Below, piece after piece: positions 36,061-49,265 of a stretch of 64,000 bases of DNA (within the stretch, counting starts at the first letter, position 1; the number at the start of each line of letters is the position of its first letter). The position numbers and the translations under genes were made by a program. Under the pieces are notes generated by a model that saw only the letters and a list, made by a program, of their open reading frames with translations, was not told the origin of the DNA and did no database searches. Origin of the DNA: Penelope pileata (lineage: Eukaryota; Chordata; Aves; Galliformes; Cracidae); NCBI GenBank assembly GCA_013396635.1, contig WBMW01003268.1:248001-312000 (forward strand). The letters are read 5' to 3'.

Positions 36061-39000
36061 GCGATGGTTTTGTTTTTTTTTTTCCCCATTTTGTTAAGCA
36101 TATTTAGTTATTTATCTGAGCGTGGAGTTCTCCACCACAGGGAGGAAGCAAAGCATCCTCCTCATCACTCTCCTGTCCGTCCGTCCTTCACACTCCTCCC
36201 TTCACGCTGAGGTGCGAGGCCGCCCGCCTCAGGCACCTCGAGGAGAAGGCGGGAGCTGCTCCCCGGCTCCCTCAGGCAGCACAGAACGGCCCCGTGTGGG
36301 CCCCGGGGGCCGAGGTGGGACACAGCGAGGCCCGTTTGCTGCTCCCAGCCTGCGTGTGCCATCCCTCATGCATCCTGGATGTGGAGGGCTGAGCTGCGCT
36401 TTTCTGTTGATTTGAACAAAATAAAGCACATCAAGCAGCCTGCCCGCACCCTGCTGCTCCTTCAGAGCTGAAGGAGCCGTCCGCCAGCACTGGAAATGGG
36501 GCAGGGAGCAATGGGTGCTGCCCCAGCCTCTGCAGCGCCTGGCTTGTGGGATGCTTCACTGCAGGGAGAATGCAGAGAGGGCTCCAGTTGTACAGAATAG
36601 GAAAAAGGAAAGCTTCTTAATGCAGACCTTCCTATTTGTTAACTTAAATGAAGCCAGAAGGGCTGCGGGTGGCGAGCCTTTGGCATGTTCCCTTGGGCAC
36701 AAGTTATGCAACTCCGAGTCAGCGCTTGGCACCGTTGGTGCAGAGGAGCCCTGGAGCCAGCAGCCCGTTTGGGGCAGACACACAGAGGCTGTGCCCAGCA
36801 CAATGTGCACACAGCGATCCCACCAGCCATGCTCCTACACCATCAACAATCGCATCACCTTGGTGCCACGCTGCCCGGTTTGGGTACCATTTCATCTCAG
36901 AGCAGTAAAACACACACAAGCAGCCTGGTTTTAATATGAATGGACCCAACACGGGGCTCTGATTTTGACAAAAAGAAGGAGACTAACAGCCCAGCTCCCT
37001 CCTGCATTGCTCATGTGCAGAGCTGAAGATTAACAGCCCCTGTAAGCTCTCCTTTCTCTCTGGGTCTTTCCCACCTGCTCCCTTCTGCGTGAGGTGGCTT
37101 TAAAGGTGCTGTCAGATGGCCTTAATGAGGCTGGAGGAATGTCTCCTGATTGTGCCTGCTCTGGTTTGCTTGCAGAGACACCCCTGCTCTTTTTTCCCTC
37201 AGATCCTGGACATTTCTCCTTCCCTTTTTAAGCAAAGGAGCCTTCACCTGAATTCCAGGCAAGTCCAGCATAATATAAATAATGAAAATTGCTACCAGTC
37301 TGCAAAACACTGCGCTTTCTAGCTAACAGCACCTGCCTCTGTGAAGCCATAGAGCCAGCTCCTTGCCAGCAGGCTGACGCTAGAAGCAGGCACTGGGCTG
37401 GGCACTGAAAGACCCAACTCCATCTTCAAAATTAAGGGAGGTACTGATTTAAAGCAGGATAACCATTTTAAAATCACCATGTGTATGTTCTTATTCCAGG
37501 CTAAGGGTGCTTTCCATTCTCTTAGTTTAATTCACGCTAAAGAGGAGGATTTATATTTGGAATAGACATTTGCTTTCCAGACCCCCTGATCAGGAGCAGC
37601 TCAGACCTGAACCCCCATGCTGCCAAACCCTAAAGCTCTGAACCCAGAGCACACTGAAGCCTTTGTAGATGTTCAAAAGCACTTTTCCTTCTTGTTGAAA
37701 CCTTCCCCCCAGGGGCTTAGTGCTCTCCAGTTCTGCAGATCAACCCTTCTGTCCACAGCCATCTCGCAGGGGTCAGTGCTGGAGATGCTGGGACCACGCT
37801 CAGGCTGCTGCTCTCCCAGGCAGGACTAAGCCTCCCGTCGTCATGCACAGCCCTGCTCTGGTTGCCTTTGACTGCAGACAGGTCTCCAACATGATGCTGT
37901 GATGGATGTAAGCTGCTCTCATTACCAGAAGAGGTGGCTGCTCTGTCCCTTGTGCCAGCATTAGTGCTTCAGTGAGCCTGGAGATGGGCAGGGGAAGGGA
38001 TGGAGCTGAAAACTTGACTGGCAACAGCAATAACAACAAAATGAACCCTCTGCTCCAGCTGCCCACGCAGTCACCCAGGAGTTAGTGCCAGCACAAGGAA
38101 AGCAATGGGAACAAGCAGGCAGAGGCAGCACAAAGCTGGATCGGCTCAAACTCACTGCAAAGCTGCAACCTCAGTCATCCCTGAGAAGGAGCCTCTCTGG
38201 GACCTTTCCCACCAGGGCTCGCTTCTTTGCCAGACTTCTGGTCTGGCAGCAACTTCAGCGCGAGAGGGAGCGCTGACTTCCAGACGAGAGAAGTGACGGT
38301 AGCCTCCTGCTCTGTATGTGCGAGCCATGCCAAACAGGAGCAGCTGGTTGCACATAACAACATGCATTGTGTAAGTGAGCAACACAATAAGCAATTTGCT
38401 CGACAACCCAGGGACATCAGGACAATTCTGTATAACAGAGAATAAAGAAAAGAGGAAAAAAACATGTGATGACCAAACCCTGAGGGAGCCTCAGTCTACT
38501 ACACATTCATTTCATTACGCTTGCTCTTATAAATATTTATTACGCAGGCTATCTCATCATTCTTCCAGGAATGGGTGTTGTGTTATTGCTATGCCCAGGG
38601 AGGGCTTTCCCTCTTCCCTGGTCCTGCTGCAGGCAGCACTTGCCAAAGATAGATAGGGAGCGGGAGTGTGACATTAACAATGGGAAATGCCACTTAAAAT
38701 GGGGCTCTGGGGCAGATATTGGCAGGTGCATTGTTAGGAGAAAAACAAATGGGAGAGGAAAAGCCAGCAGGTAATGAGATTCGGAAGGTCGCATTTAAAA
38801 TATGTTCACTGCAGACAAGGGCCTGGTCCTACAGCCAGAACCAGAGAGCTGCAGGAACCTGCACGGACCCAGGATGAGGGAATGTGGACTGAGCAGAGTG
38901 CTGGGCTGTGAAACAGCTCGCAGTGAGGCAAGAGCGTGTTCTGAATGTCAACATCACCTGCCTGCGCGTGGAAACGATCACGTTCAAGTAACCTGAAAAA

Positions 39001-39250
39001 ATCCTAGCACCTACAAAACTGTGCACACAAAACTTGGATTTGTTTTTTTGTCTCTCGAACTCATACTGCAGCCTGGACACCCTCTGCACCCTGCTCCCAG
39101 CTGAGCGCTGGGGCTTGTCACCCAAGCCAGGATTTGCACAATCACTGCTAACTTGCCCTGCGCAGAGCCCCGTCCGCTGATTCATTATTCAAGACAAGTG
39201 GCTTGGGTTAGGTTACTGAAAGCCTGCTTTAGAAAAACACACTGAGACAG
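36061..39250. other. Intergenic, promoter-proximal: no gene seen
   Basis: Between the IGDCC4 promoter and the AT-rich intergenic core. A T-run at about 36069-36081 bounds the CpG island. The rest is mixed-composition unique sequence with no splice-bounded exon, RNA gene or retroposon recognised. Confidence 0.65.
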
Positions 39251-41360
39251 CCCACACTGGGCAGATTTTAGATGAAATGAGTGTTTTGTTTCAGTTAGTC
39301 TCCCTTGCTGCCAAGAGCCTTTTTTGTGCACGTGTATTAGTTAAGCAGCTCGTTCACCGCCAGCGATAACCAAATAAAGTTGTAGCAGAAACATCCCGAC
39401 GTGTTACAAAGCAGCTGCACAGAACATCACTGTCATTTAAACAGACATGTCTATGAAAAATAATATTTGCTCATAAACAACATCTGTGCACTTCTCCCTG
39501 CAGCCCTAACCAAGTGTCAATAAAAGTTTTGATCCCTAAACAGTCTAAATTTTATATGCTGCTGCCCTACCTGCTAACTGAGGTTGGCTTTAGGCATAAA
39601 GAACATATGTGACATCAAGGAGCACTGCACAGTCAGGGCTGCCGTCAGAAACACCCGTCAGGCTCCTTTGTAGTGGGAAACGTGCTCGTGTGCCAAAAAG
39701 AAAGATCTGCCTTAAAGTTTTATTAGATCTCCAGAGCCCGCTATAAATGCCACGCAAGAAGCGAGCAGCAGGAGGCTGCGTGCAGCACATCCTCATGCCA
39801 CCCTCTTGTGGCTGAGCCCAGGAAATAGAGCAGTGAGCACCCAGGGATGCAGCATGCAAGCCACCAGGTGTTTTCAGAGCCCCTTACTGCACGTGGGCGA
39901 GCAGCAGCCACCTCTTAGCTGGCATCGCTCACATCTGGCTTCCGAGCAGAGTGGAAGGTTTGAATAAATACATACCTGCACGCCAGAGACTTTGGGACCT
40001 GGGTCTGGCCCAAGGATGGGATTTCATTCCAGCCCGACACACTGAAGCTCTGCAGATGTTCGTGGTGGACGGGTGTTTGACGTCTATGTCTCTGGCTGTT
40101 CTCTGCTCAGGAACTGGGACTGTATGCCTTCCTCTTGAGATAGTTTTAGTTAAAACCCAGTATTTCACACAGAGACACAGAACTGACATTGTCACACATT
40201 TCTCTCCTGCACCAAGGACCTCTGTTGCCCTTCACTTTCCACACAGCCCCAGGGATGGGCACCAGGAAGGGGCTGAGCAGCACTCACACCTCCCTACAGG
40301 TGAAGACTGTTAACACCATTACTCAGAAATGGCCAATTTGCACCAAAAGCAGGTGCTGGCTTTCACAGCATCCTCTGCACCCTGGTTGTATAACGCAGGC
40401 TATTCCCACCCATCAGACAGCCCCGCACCCCTCAATAGATGATATATTTATTTATGGATTACTGACCACAAGAAAGAGAAGCTTTGCACCATTGTCAACC
40501 TTACAGCATTCGGTCTGCTATAAATAATGCAGCATTGTTCAGTGTTGGTTTATGGTTTAAGTTCCAGCGAGCATCGCGGAGAGCAGACTCAGCAAAGATG
40601 AAGGCAGCGCGGGGCATTAGTAAGAGAAATAGCACCCGTGGATGGAGAGCGTTAGAAAAACAAAGCCAAAATGTAGTGTTCTCACAGTTATTGCAATGTC
40701 AACTCCTGCAGCCAAAGACCTGCTTTACCTCTAATTGAGACTCGCGCAAATCTGTGATTATCCTCTGATTTCCACTCTGCTTTCTCCCAGTTGTGAGCTA
40801 ATTCGATTTCAGATAAACACTAATTAACACGAGAGGTCACCGCTGCGGCCAGCAGGCACCGCTGCAACGTGGCATTCAAACACACTCCGACATCAAAAGA
40901 GCCTCCGCCGCTTCCTTTGAATTTCCCAATTAAATTCTTCACAAATAAAGCTATTGTTTTATATCTGCTTCGTCCGTGGGGGAGAGAGGGCAGAGAGCTG
41001 AGAGATCGCTGCCCCTAATTGGGCTGTTTTCCCTCTTTTCTGACAGGTTCCCCCCGTGTGTTTTTTTCCTCCAGGCTGGGTGGAGGAAAGCTTGGCCAGG
41101 CCATTGCAAGGCAGCTTTTGTACTGGGAGGGTACAGCAGACTGCAGGCAAAGCTGTGGGGAATCTGATTTCCTTCTCGTGAGCAGCATCGATGCCTTTCC
41201 TAGAAAGTCTGATTGATAGCCCTGAAGAAGGACTCATAAAGTGTGTCTCTCTCTATGCGGTTATTTAGGCAATTCCCTTTTGACGATGAAGGAGAATATT
41301 AGATTAATCCAACTGCTATAATAGCATTATCTCCTGCTTTTAAAGAAAACATATTTTATG

Positions 41361-41372
41361 GCGTACGTACGC
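41361..41372. repeat. 12-bp perfect palindrome GCGTACGTACGC
   Basis: A self-complementary 12-mer carrying three CpGs, flanked by AT-rich sequence. CpG is rare in such surroundings, so its survival is mildly unusual. No protein-binding assignment is made. Confidence 0.9.
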
Positions 41373-43076
41373 TGACAGAAACAACCTGTGCCTGCGCAGA
41401 GCCGGGCTGGGGCTGTGCTGCTCGATGTGCCCCAGCCATCTCCTCAGAAGGGATTTTTGTGCAAATAGCAAAGTTGTGCCACCATGGAGAAACCAAGGGT
41501 AGGGAGCACAACAGGAACTGAATCCCACACTTTTGTCTGGAAAAAAAGAAATAGAAACACCAGTGGAGCATATCCATAAGGGTCTGGCATCCTCCATGCT
41601 GGGAAGATGGGTCTGGGTGCATCCTTGCAAGGACCCACAGCAGTGCCTTCAGCCCTCTCCCCGAAATCACTGCTAATGGGATCCAGTATCCAGAAACACG
41701 TCCAGAGCAGGGATGCTGTTGCAGGGAGGGGAGATGCAGCCTGGGTACGGCTCGGGTGGGTTGGAGCATCCTAATCCTGCTCTGTTCACCTGTGCTCTCT
41801 CGTGGCTCGAGCCTGGGTTTGCACACTGGACCTCTTCCCTTGCACGTTGCATGGTTTCCACGGGCTGCTGCTTCTGCAGCAATGCTGTTGTGCCTTGGTT
41901 CACCAGCCAAGCCAGCTGGCCCTCCACCGAGGAGGCTGCGTTACCCTAAAATACTCATTTCCCCCATTACCGTGCTCCTGGATGCTGCAAAGAATGCATT
42001 TCTGGGCCCAGGATTTAATCAGATTAATTAAACTGCACTTGTATTAATTTAAATTACAAGTATCTGAGGGCTCAGCCAAATCAAGTGATTTATGGGCCAT
42101 ATCAACCTAATTAATGCTACCAACTCTTAAAATAAAAACCTAATAAACGAGTTTATTATACAGATGTAGGATCGACTTATTAGTTTTGGGTCTCCAGTGA
42201 CATAGCCAATTTGAAGCAAGTTTTATATACTCAGTGGGAAAAGGTCTAAATTTCTCCCCTTCTCACTTGCTGTATTTAAGAAGTACATCCTATGGGTAAG
42301 GGAGAAACGAAGCAGGCTCAGTTATCAAACCCCTAGCCAAGAGATCCCTAAGGTGTTGCTGTACACAAATGGCACAAGGTTGAGTGCTGTAAGCATCCAG
42401 AGAGCAGCCTTAGGACCCCAGGACCCTATGGCATCCAGGGCAGGGAATTAATTCCTTCCAGAAATGTTTGCTCATGGGAAGGTCTCCCCATGGGATGAAG
42501 AATGAGAAAGCTTCCCCATGGGTGGAAGACCACCAGCTTATATTGATAAAGAAGTAGGAGAAATCTTAATCTCAGATAAAATGGAAGAAGCCACCATTTG
42601 CCTTCCCATCCGAGAAAAGTTTCTCATGGCTGTTGTGTGCAGCAAGACCTCAGTGGCCATAATTTGTAACAATACGGCAGAATTACTTGCTTTATTTAAA
42701 AATGCATGAGCTGGAAGAGGAAAGAATTTGAGGCACAAATAGATTTTATTAGAAATAATTACATCCAGGAAGCACCAGCAGAGGTTTTATCGCTCTGCGG
42801 CATTGCTGTGTGTGGGCAGGGGCACAGTGACAGCTCTGCTGCGAGCCGGGCTCTGCTGAATGCCAGATATCACCGAGACATTTTCAAATGAAAGCCAGAG
42901 CTCATCCAGGAACATCGTTAAAAGGTGTAAAATGGCCGGATGGCACGGAAATGTTTAAATCTGTCCTTTGCTAAATGTTAATGGAGAAGCTCTACATAAC
43001 ACACCCAGCCTCCTGCAGAAAAATCAGCTCTGGCCAAGAGGAAGATGAGAGATGGAGAACAGTTCTGTATAAAGAT

Positions 43077-43089
43077 AAAAAAAAAAAAA
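43077..43089. repeat. A13 homopolymer
   Basis: Thirteen A within an AT-rich intergenic island. No retroposon body was recognised next to it. Confidence 0.85.
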
Positions 43090-44719
43090 TAGCTCTTACT
43101 TTGATGCAGCTTCAAGCTCAATTGGAAATAGTTGGGCTTCCTTCTTGGACAACCTATGTAAAAATATGACAGAAATGTGTTTTTAGTGCAAGGCAGTGGT
43201 CTGGCTGCAAAGAAATCTAAACCTTGGTGTAAGCACAAATGGGACGGGGATGCTCTCGCAGTGACGCAGCACAGCTTTCGGAAGTGACCAGGACACTCTG
43301 CAGCAGGGTTTTAGGGCTGTTGGTTGTCCTGGGTGCGTTTGCATGTGAAGCTGGCCCAACCAGAAGGAGACACCCCAAGCTGGAAAGGCCACAGGGTGCC
43401 AGCCCTCCCCAGCTGCCTGCTGGGCTCCCGGATGGGATCGCTGGCTGGGATGCGGCGCCTGGCAGCAGCTGTGCCACAGGAATGGGAATTCCTTCTGAGC
43501 CAGAGCGCGCACAGCAGGGAAGAGCATAATCTGCGTGATTTACAGGCTGCAGCTCTAGTTTAAAATACATTAGGCTCCAACTATTTAATTACTGGGCACT
43601 ACCAAATCACGGAGACAGAGGAGTCGGTCACGTCTGCTAATGCCAACATTTATCATCCTATTTATCTGCTTCAGCGTCTGAGACCCACATCAAATCACTT
43701 CCCTCTATTGGCTTATAACGTGAGAGTTTATTCCTCGTACCTCTGGGCGGCCCTCGATGGATATTACAGCACTGCTGGCAGCACACGTCTACCTGGGGAC
43801 AGATAAACCGGTTTAGAGCATATAAAGAACTGTAATCACCAACGAGAACCAGCATCAAAACCCAATGCCTGTTTCCCTGCTGCCTCCTGCCCCAGGGCAC
43901 TGATTCTCACCGGAGAGCAAACGCAACCAGCGCTCTGGCTCTTGGGCCAATTGAAGGGTTATACAAGATTTCTGAGAAAGCCTTAAATATCTACAATGTA
44001 TAGATCCCTGCATGTGAGGCTGGCGATGCTAAGAAAACACAAACATGCTGAGCTGCAGCCGAGCAGCAGGTACGGAAAAGGCAGCGCTGCAAGGAGCAGA
44101 ACATTGCGGGGGAACGATCTCCGCATCCTCACAAAGTCCCCGGGAAGAGTTCAGACATGAAGCTGTCTTAATTGATAGCCTGGCCACTTAGGGAAGCAGT
44201 ATCCATAGAAACTAAGGGGCCTCGACAAGATGACAAACAACGCTGCAAGAGCCTAATAATAGCGGAAATAATGAGGTGTGGCCAAAGAAAAAACCCAAGC
44301 AGGCATCTCGCAGGATCGAATGGGTGGGCCCAGCCTAATGAAAGCCCCATGGATAAGAGCAAAAGCAGAGCGTGACCAAAGGATGGAGGAGAAAAGCTCT
44401 CTTTGCAGAGCCAGAATCAGAAGCAACATCTCCAGGAACACCTCGAGCATGGCAAAGGAGCTCACTGGTGTTTTGGAGTCACCCCAGCACCTTGGGGACA
44501 GCGCTTTGGCCAACGGTGACATTGGGCCACGGGGACCGCAGGCTCTGTCCCTTCGTGTCCCAGTACCGCTCCTGGCCCCACGTTCCCACTCGCCTGCACC
44601 GTGCGGCATTGGTAGGGAGCCCTGACCTCTTTCTTAATTAGCTTAAAACCGCACAATTAAAGAAAAAGGGAAAAAAATAGAAAAAAATCCTCGGTAAAAG
44701 CCAGTCGCAAATCAAAAGA

Positions 44720-47700
44720 GGCAACAGTGAGAGCAAGCAATGTGTCACCACAAGTGTCCCAGTCAATGGAAACCTTGTTAGGTGGGGAACAAGGGTCTCC
44801 ACTAACAAGCTCTTATCTGTGTTTTTGTTTTCTATTGAAGGTGCATGTCATTAGGAGGAGTGTTAACAAGAGCTCTCAATAGCTTCATATGGCCAATGGC
44901 CTCTGAATATTCATGAAGGTGTGAACAGAATGTGGGAAAGCCGGGGAAGAAAAGGCAAGAAAGGCAGCAAGAAAGGCATTGTGCCCCAAAGAAAGGGCCC
45001 ATTGCTCGGTGGGAAAAGGGCTCCTGAATCACTGGGACAACAGCAGATTCCCCATGCAAGACCTGTCCTTCAGGCTGCTGATGGGGCTGACCAAGCCAAA
45101 GTTGGGGATTTTTTGAGCAGTGCTGGCAGGAAACCAGCGCCTGTTGCTTCAGGTGTTCAACCAGCGACCGCTGTGATTTTATTTTAAAAAAACATAGAGG
45201 TGAAAGAGCACAGCCAGGTGCTCCTCCAGCACTGCACTGTGGGAGCAGGAACGGCATCCACACCCCAAGACCACGGCCCCCTCTGCACCCACACCTCCAC
45301 ATCCCATCCTTCATCCCCAAACCCAGCTCCAGCCAGCACCCGGGCAGGGGCTGCACCTGCACTCAGTGCCCAGGCTGCCCTAACACGGAGCAAAATGACA
45401 CCTGAGTCACTGCTGCCTGAAAGGCTCCAGTCACACGTCAGCCCCTGATAAATGGTTTGCATCCAACAAATCGATGAATAGAAGCAAAGTACAGCAAAAT
45501 AACACCGCGTCCCTTCACTAATGTCAGCTGCTGGGCTGCCAGGGAGAGCACGAAGGGGGCAAAGGAGGATGGGTTAGAAAAACATACGGCTGCCAGCCAT
45601 TGCTGCTCCAGCACCAGTATGGGCCGTATTTACCCAGCTATTTCTTGAGAAATTTCAAGTAGAATGGGAAAGGAAAAAGGGATCTGCAGGTCTGTGCCCT
45701 GCCAAAGCCAGGAACCCAGCAGCTGCCTGTGCCAGGGAACGTTCCCCATCAGTGCGGTCACAGTTGGCAGAAATTGGGGTGGAGCTGAACGACGCCGGCT
45801 CTGCTTAGACAACGTTTTGTCTGGAAGATGACACAGAGAGAGTTCCCAGAAGGTCCCAGACACTCTGCTCCAGCAAGTTTGGCTTTCCATTTCAAACAGC
45901 TTGAAAGTTTTTAACTAAAACATTGTCAAACACAAGCCTAAAAGGCTCAATTCAAAGCGAAAACGCTCAGTTTTCTGCCTCTCCAGAATTTCGCTTGCCA
46001 GAGCAAATCTTGTGCTGTTTGCTTTTGATCTGTTTCAGATGAAATATTGAAATTGCGAATTCCTGCGAAGTGCACAGCCTGGCTCCCAGCCAGCCCGGCG
46101 ATGCCGCGTGGGAGGCGCGAGGCCCCCGTCTCCCAGGGACCCAGCGACAGCTCCCGGTACCGCTCCGTCTGTTGGCTCAGCCTGAAAAAAGGCTTCGGGG
46201 AGAGAAACGCAGCTATCTGCTCTCCAGTACCATTTGCAGTTCCGTTCTTTCTACCATAAGGTGTGTGCAGAGGGTTCATTTAGCGCACGCCGTAAGTTGT
46301 TCCAGGAAAGATCTTTCCCTTATGCTGTCTCAGACCAGCGCTATGAAACCCAGACACTAAAAATAAATCATAGCTGCAGCCCCAGAGAACAAATTCATTC
46401 CATAGGATGAGATCGGGGCTGAAAGCTGGAGGGGGAACTGCTCTTATAGAGCAGCTCTCAGCATCCCAAACCCCAAACCAGGAGCCTTCGTGCTCTCAGG
46501 CCGTGGGATTCCCCTTGCTGCAGCCAGGCCACCCTGCAGAGCCAGCCACGGTGCTCTATGCACTAAGGACACATTTTGGGCTTTGCTTCATGTATGGGAC
46601 ACACCATCAGTGCATCTGGAGGAGATTTGTCGGGTGCTCAGGTGAAGCAGTGTTCTTTTGGCATGTGGGGTGCTTCCAAGCTCCCTCCAGCAGCGTGCAG
46701 CAGGAAGCACACCCATGCCCACCTGCTTGTCCCACTGCAAATGAAACTCCCTTTTAAATTGTGCTGGAAAACATGTTTTGTTGCAGCCTGAAAAGGCTGT
46801 GAAGTGCTGCAGGGATGCCACAGGGAGGGGAGGAATGAGTCTCCATGGGAACCACACAGTCACCCATCCCCAACAGCCGCGCAAGTGGACCCAGAGCACA
46901 TCAGGGACAGGAAGAAATTGGGGCCCAAAAGCCTGAAGGGTTTGCAGGAGGATGTGCTGGTGCCCACAGCCTCGGTCAATGCCAGTGGATGGAAGGGAAG
47001 GGCAGGAGCCTGCAGCCCCATAGTCACCAACCTGGGCAGGGCAATGGGAAGCACTTCCCAGCAGGAAAAATTCAAAAAAAGATTCCCAGAATTTAAGAGG
47101 AATAGAACTGAAGGGAGGAAAGGGCCTTGCGGGCATCCTGGAGCCCGGTGCTCGCAGCAGGGCTGTGGCTGTCATAGGGAGAGGAGCCCCACTGCTCCCA
47201 TGCTCTGGCCCCCTGGGCACCACGGAGTGTCGGGGAGGCTGAACACCCTCTGCGAGCATCACAGAGCTCCCAGCTCCTTCCTTAGGGCTTGGGAACGCAG
47301 CCAGAAATGCCCCAGCGCCATGGGGAGAGCTCCCAGGGCAGAATCATCGTTAGGAAATAATCACCACCCGAACTGGGATGCTGGGCAGCAGCTTTAGTGC
47401 TCCAATCTCCAGCGCTGAGGAAAGGGGCTGCAGCGAGTGGGACTGCCTAATGGCTCATGGAATTGGTTCCTCCTCTTCTGTGAGCACAGTTTGATGAATG
47501 GGTCCTTAGAAGACCACAACTTGTTTTCTTAAGTCACAGGGGGATGGCACAAGCGCTCATTTGTCAGCATGACGTGGAAACTCATCCATCATTTCCTGAG
47601 AACCGCACCTCTGCCAGCTCTCAGATCCCAGCACAGAGCTGCAAATGCCACAGCAGCTCACTCTTCAATTTATGATTGTGCCAAAACCCAAAGGCCAGGC

Positions 47701-48890
47701 TCAGGTCCTGCTGAGCCCAGCTCTACCCAGACACCCAGTCTGGTGAAAGGGAGACCAAGGGCAGGGACAGCGGGCTCAGATTGCTCTGGGTCATGCAGCC
47801 ACTCTACAGCAGAGCCCAACACCTCCAGCTTCACTATTTTCCCCAGCAGCATCCCTTCCCTCCTCGGGATACAACAGCACTGGATGCTTTCCATCAGCCC
47901 TACCCGAGGCATGGATCCTGCAGCGCATCACTTACAGGGTTTGCTCATTCCTAAGCACACCCAGACATAAAAGCAGATAAATGCATTCTCATGTTCGCAA
48001 AGCCCCGAGCACCGAGTGAAAACCTGAGCAGCCTCCAGCATGCAGTGCTCACACCATAGCCACTGTGGGGGTGATTTCTGCAAAACCTCACCCCAGCTGG
48101 GACACCAAGAGTTCATCCTCCCCTGCAAACTTTTCATCTCCAGGAGCATGTTTAGCTTTGCCCAGCTCAAGTATCTGCAGAAAGTGTAGTCTAAAGAAAA
48201 GCAGTTGCTCCCGTTGCATACCCAGAGGTACAGTCAGCCCAAGTGGCAGCAATTAGTTACGGAAGCAACTTCATAATTTATTCATCACACAGAATCAAAT
48301 CCCCACCACCCAGAACGTTTGCAGCAGTGCATTTGCCATAGCACACAGAGAAACCTTCCCCCTGCCTCCTGGTGGGGAGGACACCCACACACCCAGCTCA
48401 GGGGCAGCAGCACATCCCACCACAGCCAGAACCCAAAATCCATAGCCAGGGGACAGCACGATGCTTGTGGCCCAGCCATAAGCACAGCACAAGCTCCCAA
48501 ACACTACAGAAGCCAACCCAAGCCATGCCATTCCAAGAACGGGTGGTGAACTCCCTTCCATGGGAGTGAACAAATCAGCAATAGATGAGTACAACCAAAG
48601 ACTCAACTCGCAGCACTGACATGGAATGGGAAGGAGCAGGAGCATGACTACGCCAAGCAAATGCCTGATCTTCCTGTTTCTATCAATTACCTAATCACAA
48701 GGGACAGGAAAATCACAGATGCTTTTGCTGAACGCCCAACAAGTGCACAGAACGCACACGCACATTTTCCATCCCTGCTGCTCTCCGCAGCACAATGTGA
48801 GAACAGAGATCTAATTACGTGCAAACTCTACTAAATCAAGAAGAGAGACGGTTGAAAATGAGGGGGGGAGGGAAAGAAACCCATTTAATT
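44720..48890. other. Intergenic, DPP8-proximal: no gene seen
   Basis: Mixed GC-richer sequence between the AT-rich core and the DPP8 3' end. The longest frames (46588-47262 minus, 224 codons; 46804-47397 plus, 197 codons) overlap on opposite strands, have no domain or codon signature and fit chance in GC-rich DNA. A small CpG cluster lies at about 46080-46170. No exon, RNA gene or clear retroposon was identified. Confidence 0.6.
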
Positions 48891-48893
48891 CAA

Positions 48894-48915
48894 TTTATTT
48901 AGCAGCATCTTTATT
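48894..48915 (-). terminator. DPP8: DPP8 distal polyadenylation signals
   Basis: Two AATAAA hexamers on the minus strand, at 48910-48915 (in GCAATAAAG) and 48894-48899, followed in the transcript by a G/U- and pyrimidine-rich stretch (GGGTTTCTTTCCC). A canonical signal plus a downstream G/U-rich element is the normal 3'-end layout. It is the best candidate for the long DPP8 mRNA end. Confidence 0.5.
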
Positions 48916-49259
48916 GCAACAAAGGTTTTGTAATAAAACGCAGCAAAACGAATGTCTCCACTTTACATGATTAAAAGCTACGTAGCTAGAAAGGTGGGGG
49001 AGGGAGGGAGACCATAAACCCACTGGGGTGAGACATGCAATTCTGTTAACGCAAACAGCAGGCACTTCTTGTTCTGAAATTAAACACCTGAACTTGGACT
49101 GTGCAGAACATCCAAGTACAAACCACACCAAGAGCTCTCTTCCCCTTTGAAAGGACCGACCCGAAGACCCGCGCGGGGCACACAAAGGTCTTTGCAGGGT
49201 TCTGGTACTCAAGTAAACAGGCAATTCAAGGCAGTGTCCTCACCTGGCCCAGCATTTCA

Positions 49260-49265
49260 TTTATT
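49260..49265 (-). terminator. DPP8: Candidate intermediate polyadenylation signal
   Basis: AATAAA on the minus strand within the probable DPP8 3'UTR, about 3.5 kb after the stop. It could give an intermediate transcript end. Confidence 0.3.

Larger units (their letters stand above)
39250..44720. promoter_or_regulatory. AT-rich intergenic core (candidate cis-regulatory)
   Basis: Several AT-rich, non-repetitive islands (about 39280-39560, 40430-40980, 41250-41370, 41990-42330, 42540-43180, 43570-44060 and 44640-44700) alternate with GC-richer spacers. Words such as CTAATTAATG, GTGATTTATGGG and TTAATTTAAATTAC recur, matching homeodomain and HOX/PBX-type sites. No coding exon was found. Distal enhancers for IGDCC4 or DPP8 are possible, but this is inferred from composition. 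Confidence 0.25.

Noticed and set aside
35553..36210. Long frames of 182 and 209 codons across the CpG island
   Set aside because: Arg/Pro/Ala-rich translations result from GC-rich sequence with few stop codons. They contradict the exon 1 frame, which is fixed by splice phase.
46588..47397. Two long overlapping frames on opposite strands (224 and 197 codons) that might be an unknown gene
   Set aside because: The area is GC-rich with few stops on either strand, the products have no domain or signal, and a frame of this size is expected by chance in 64 kb read in six frames.
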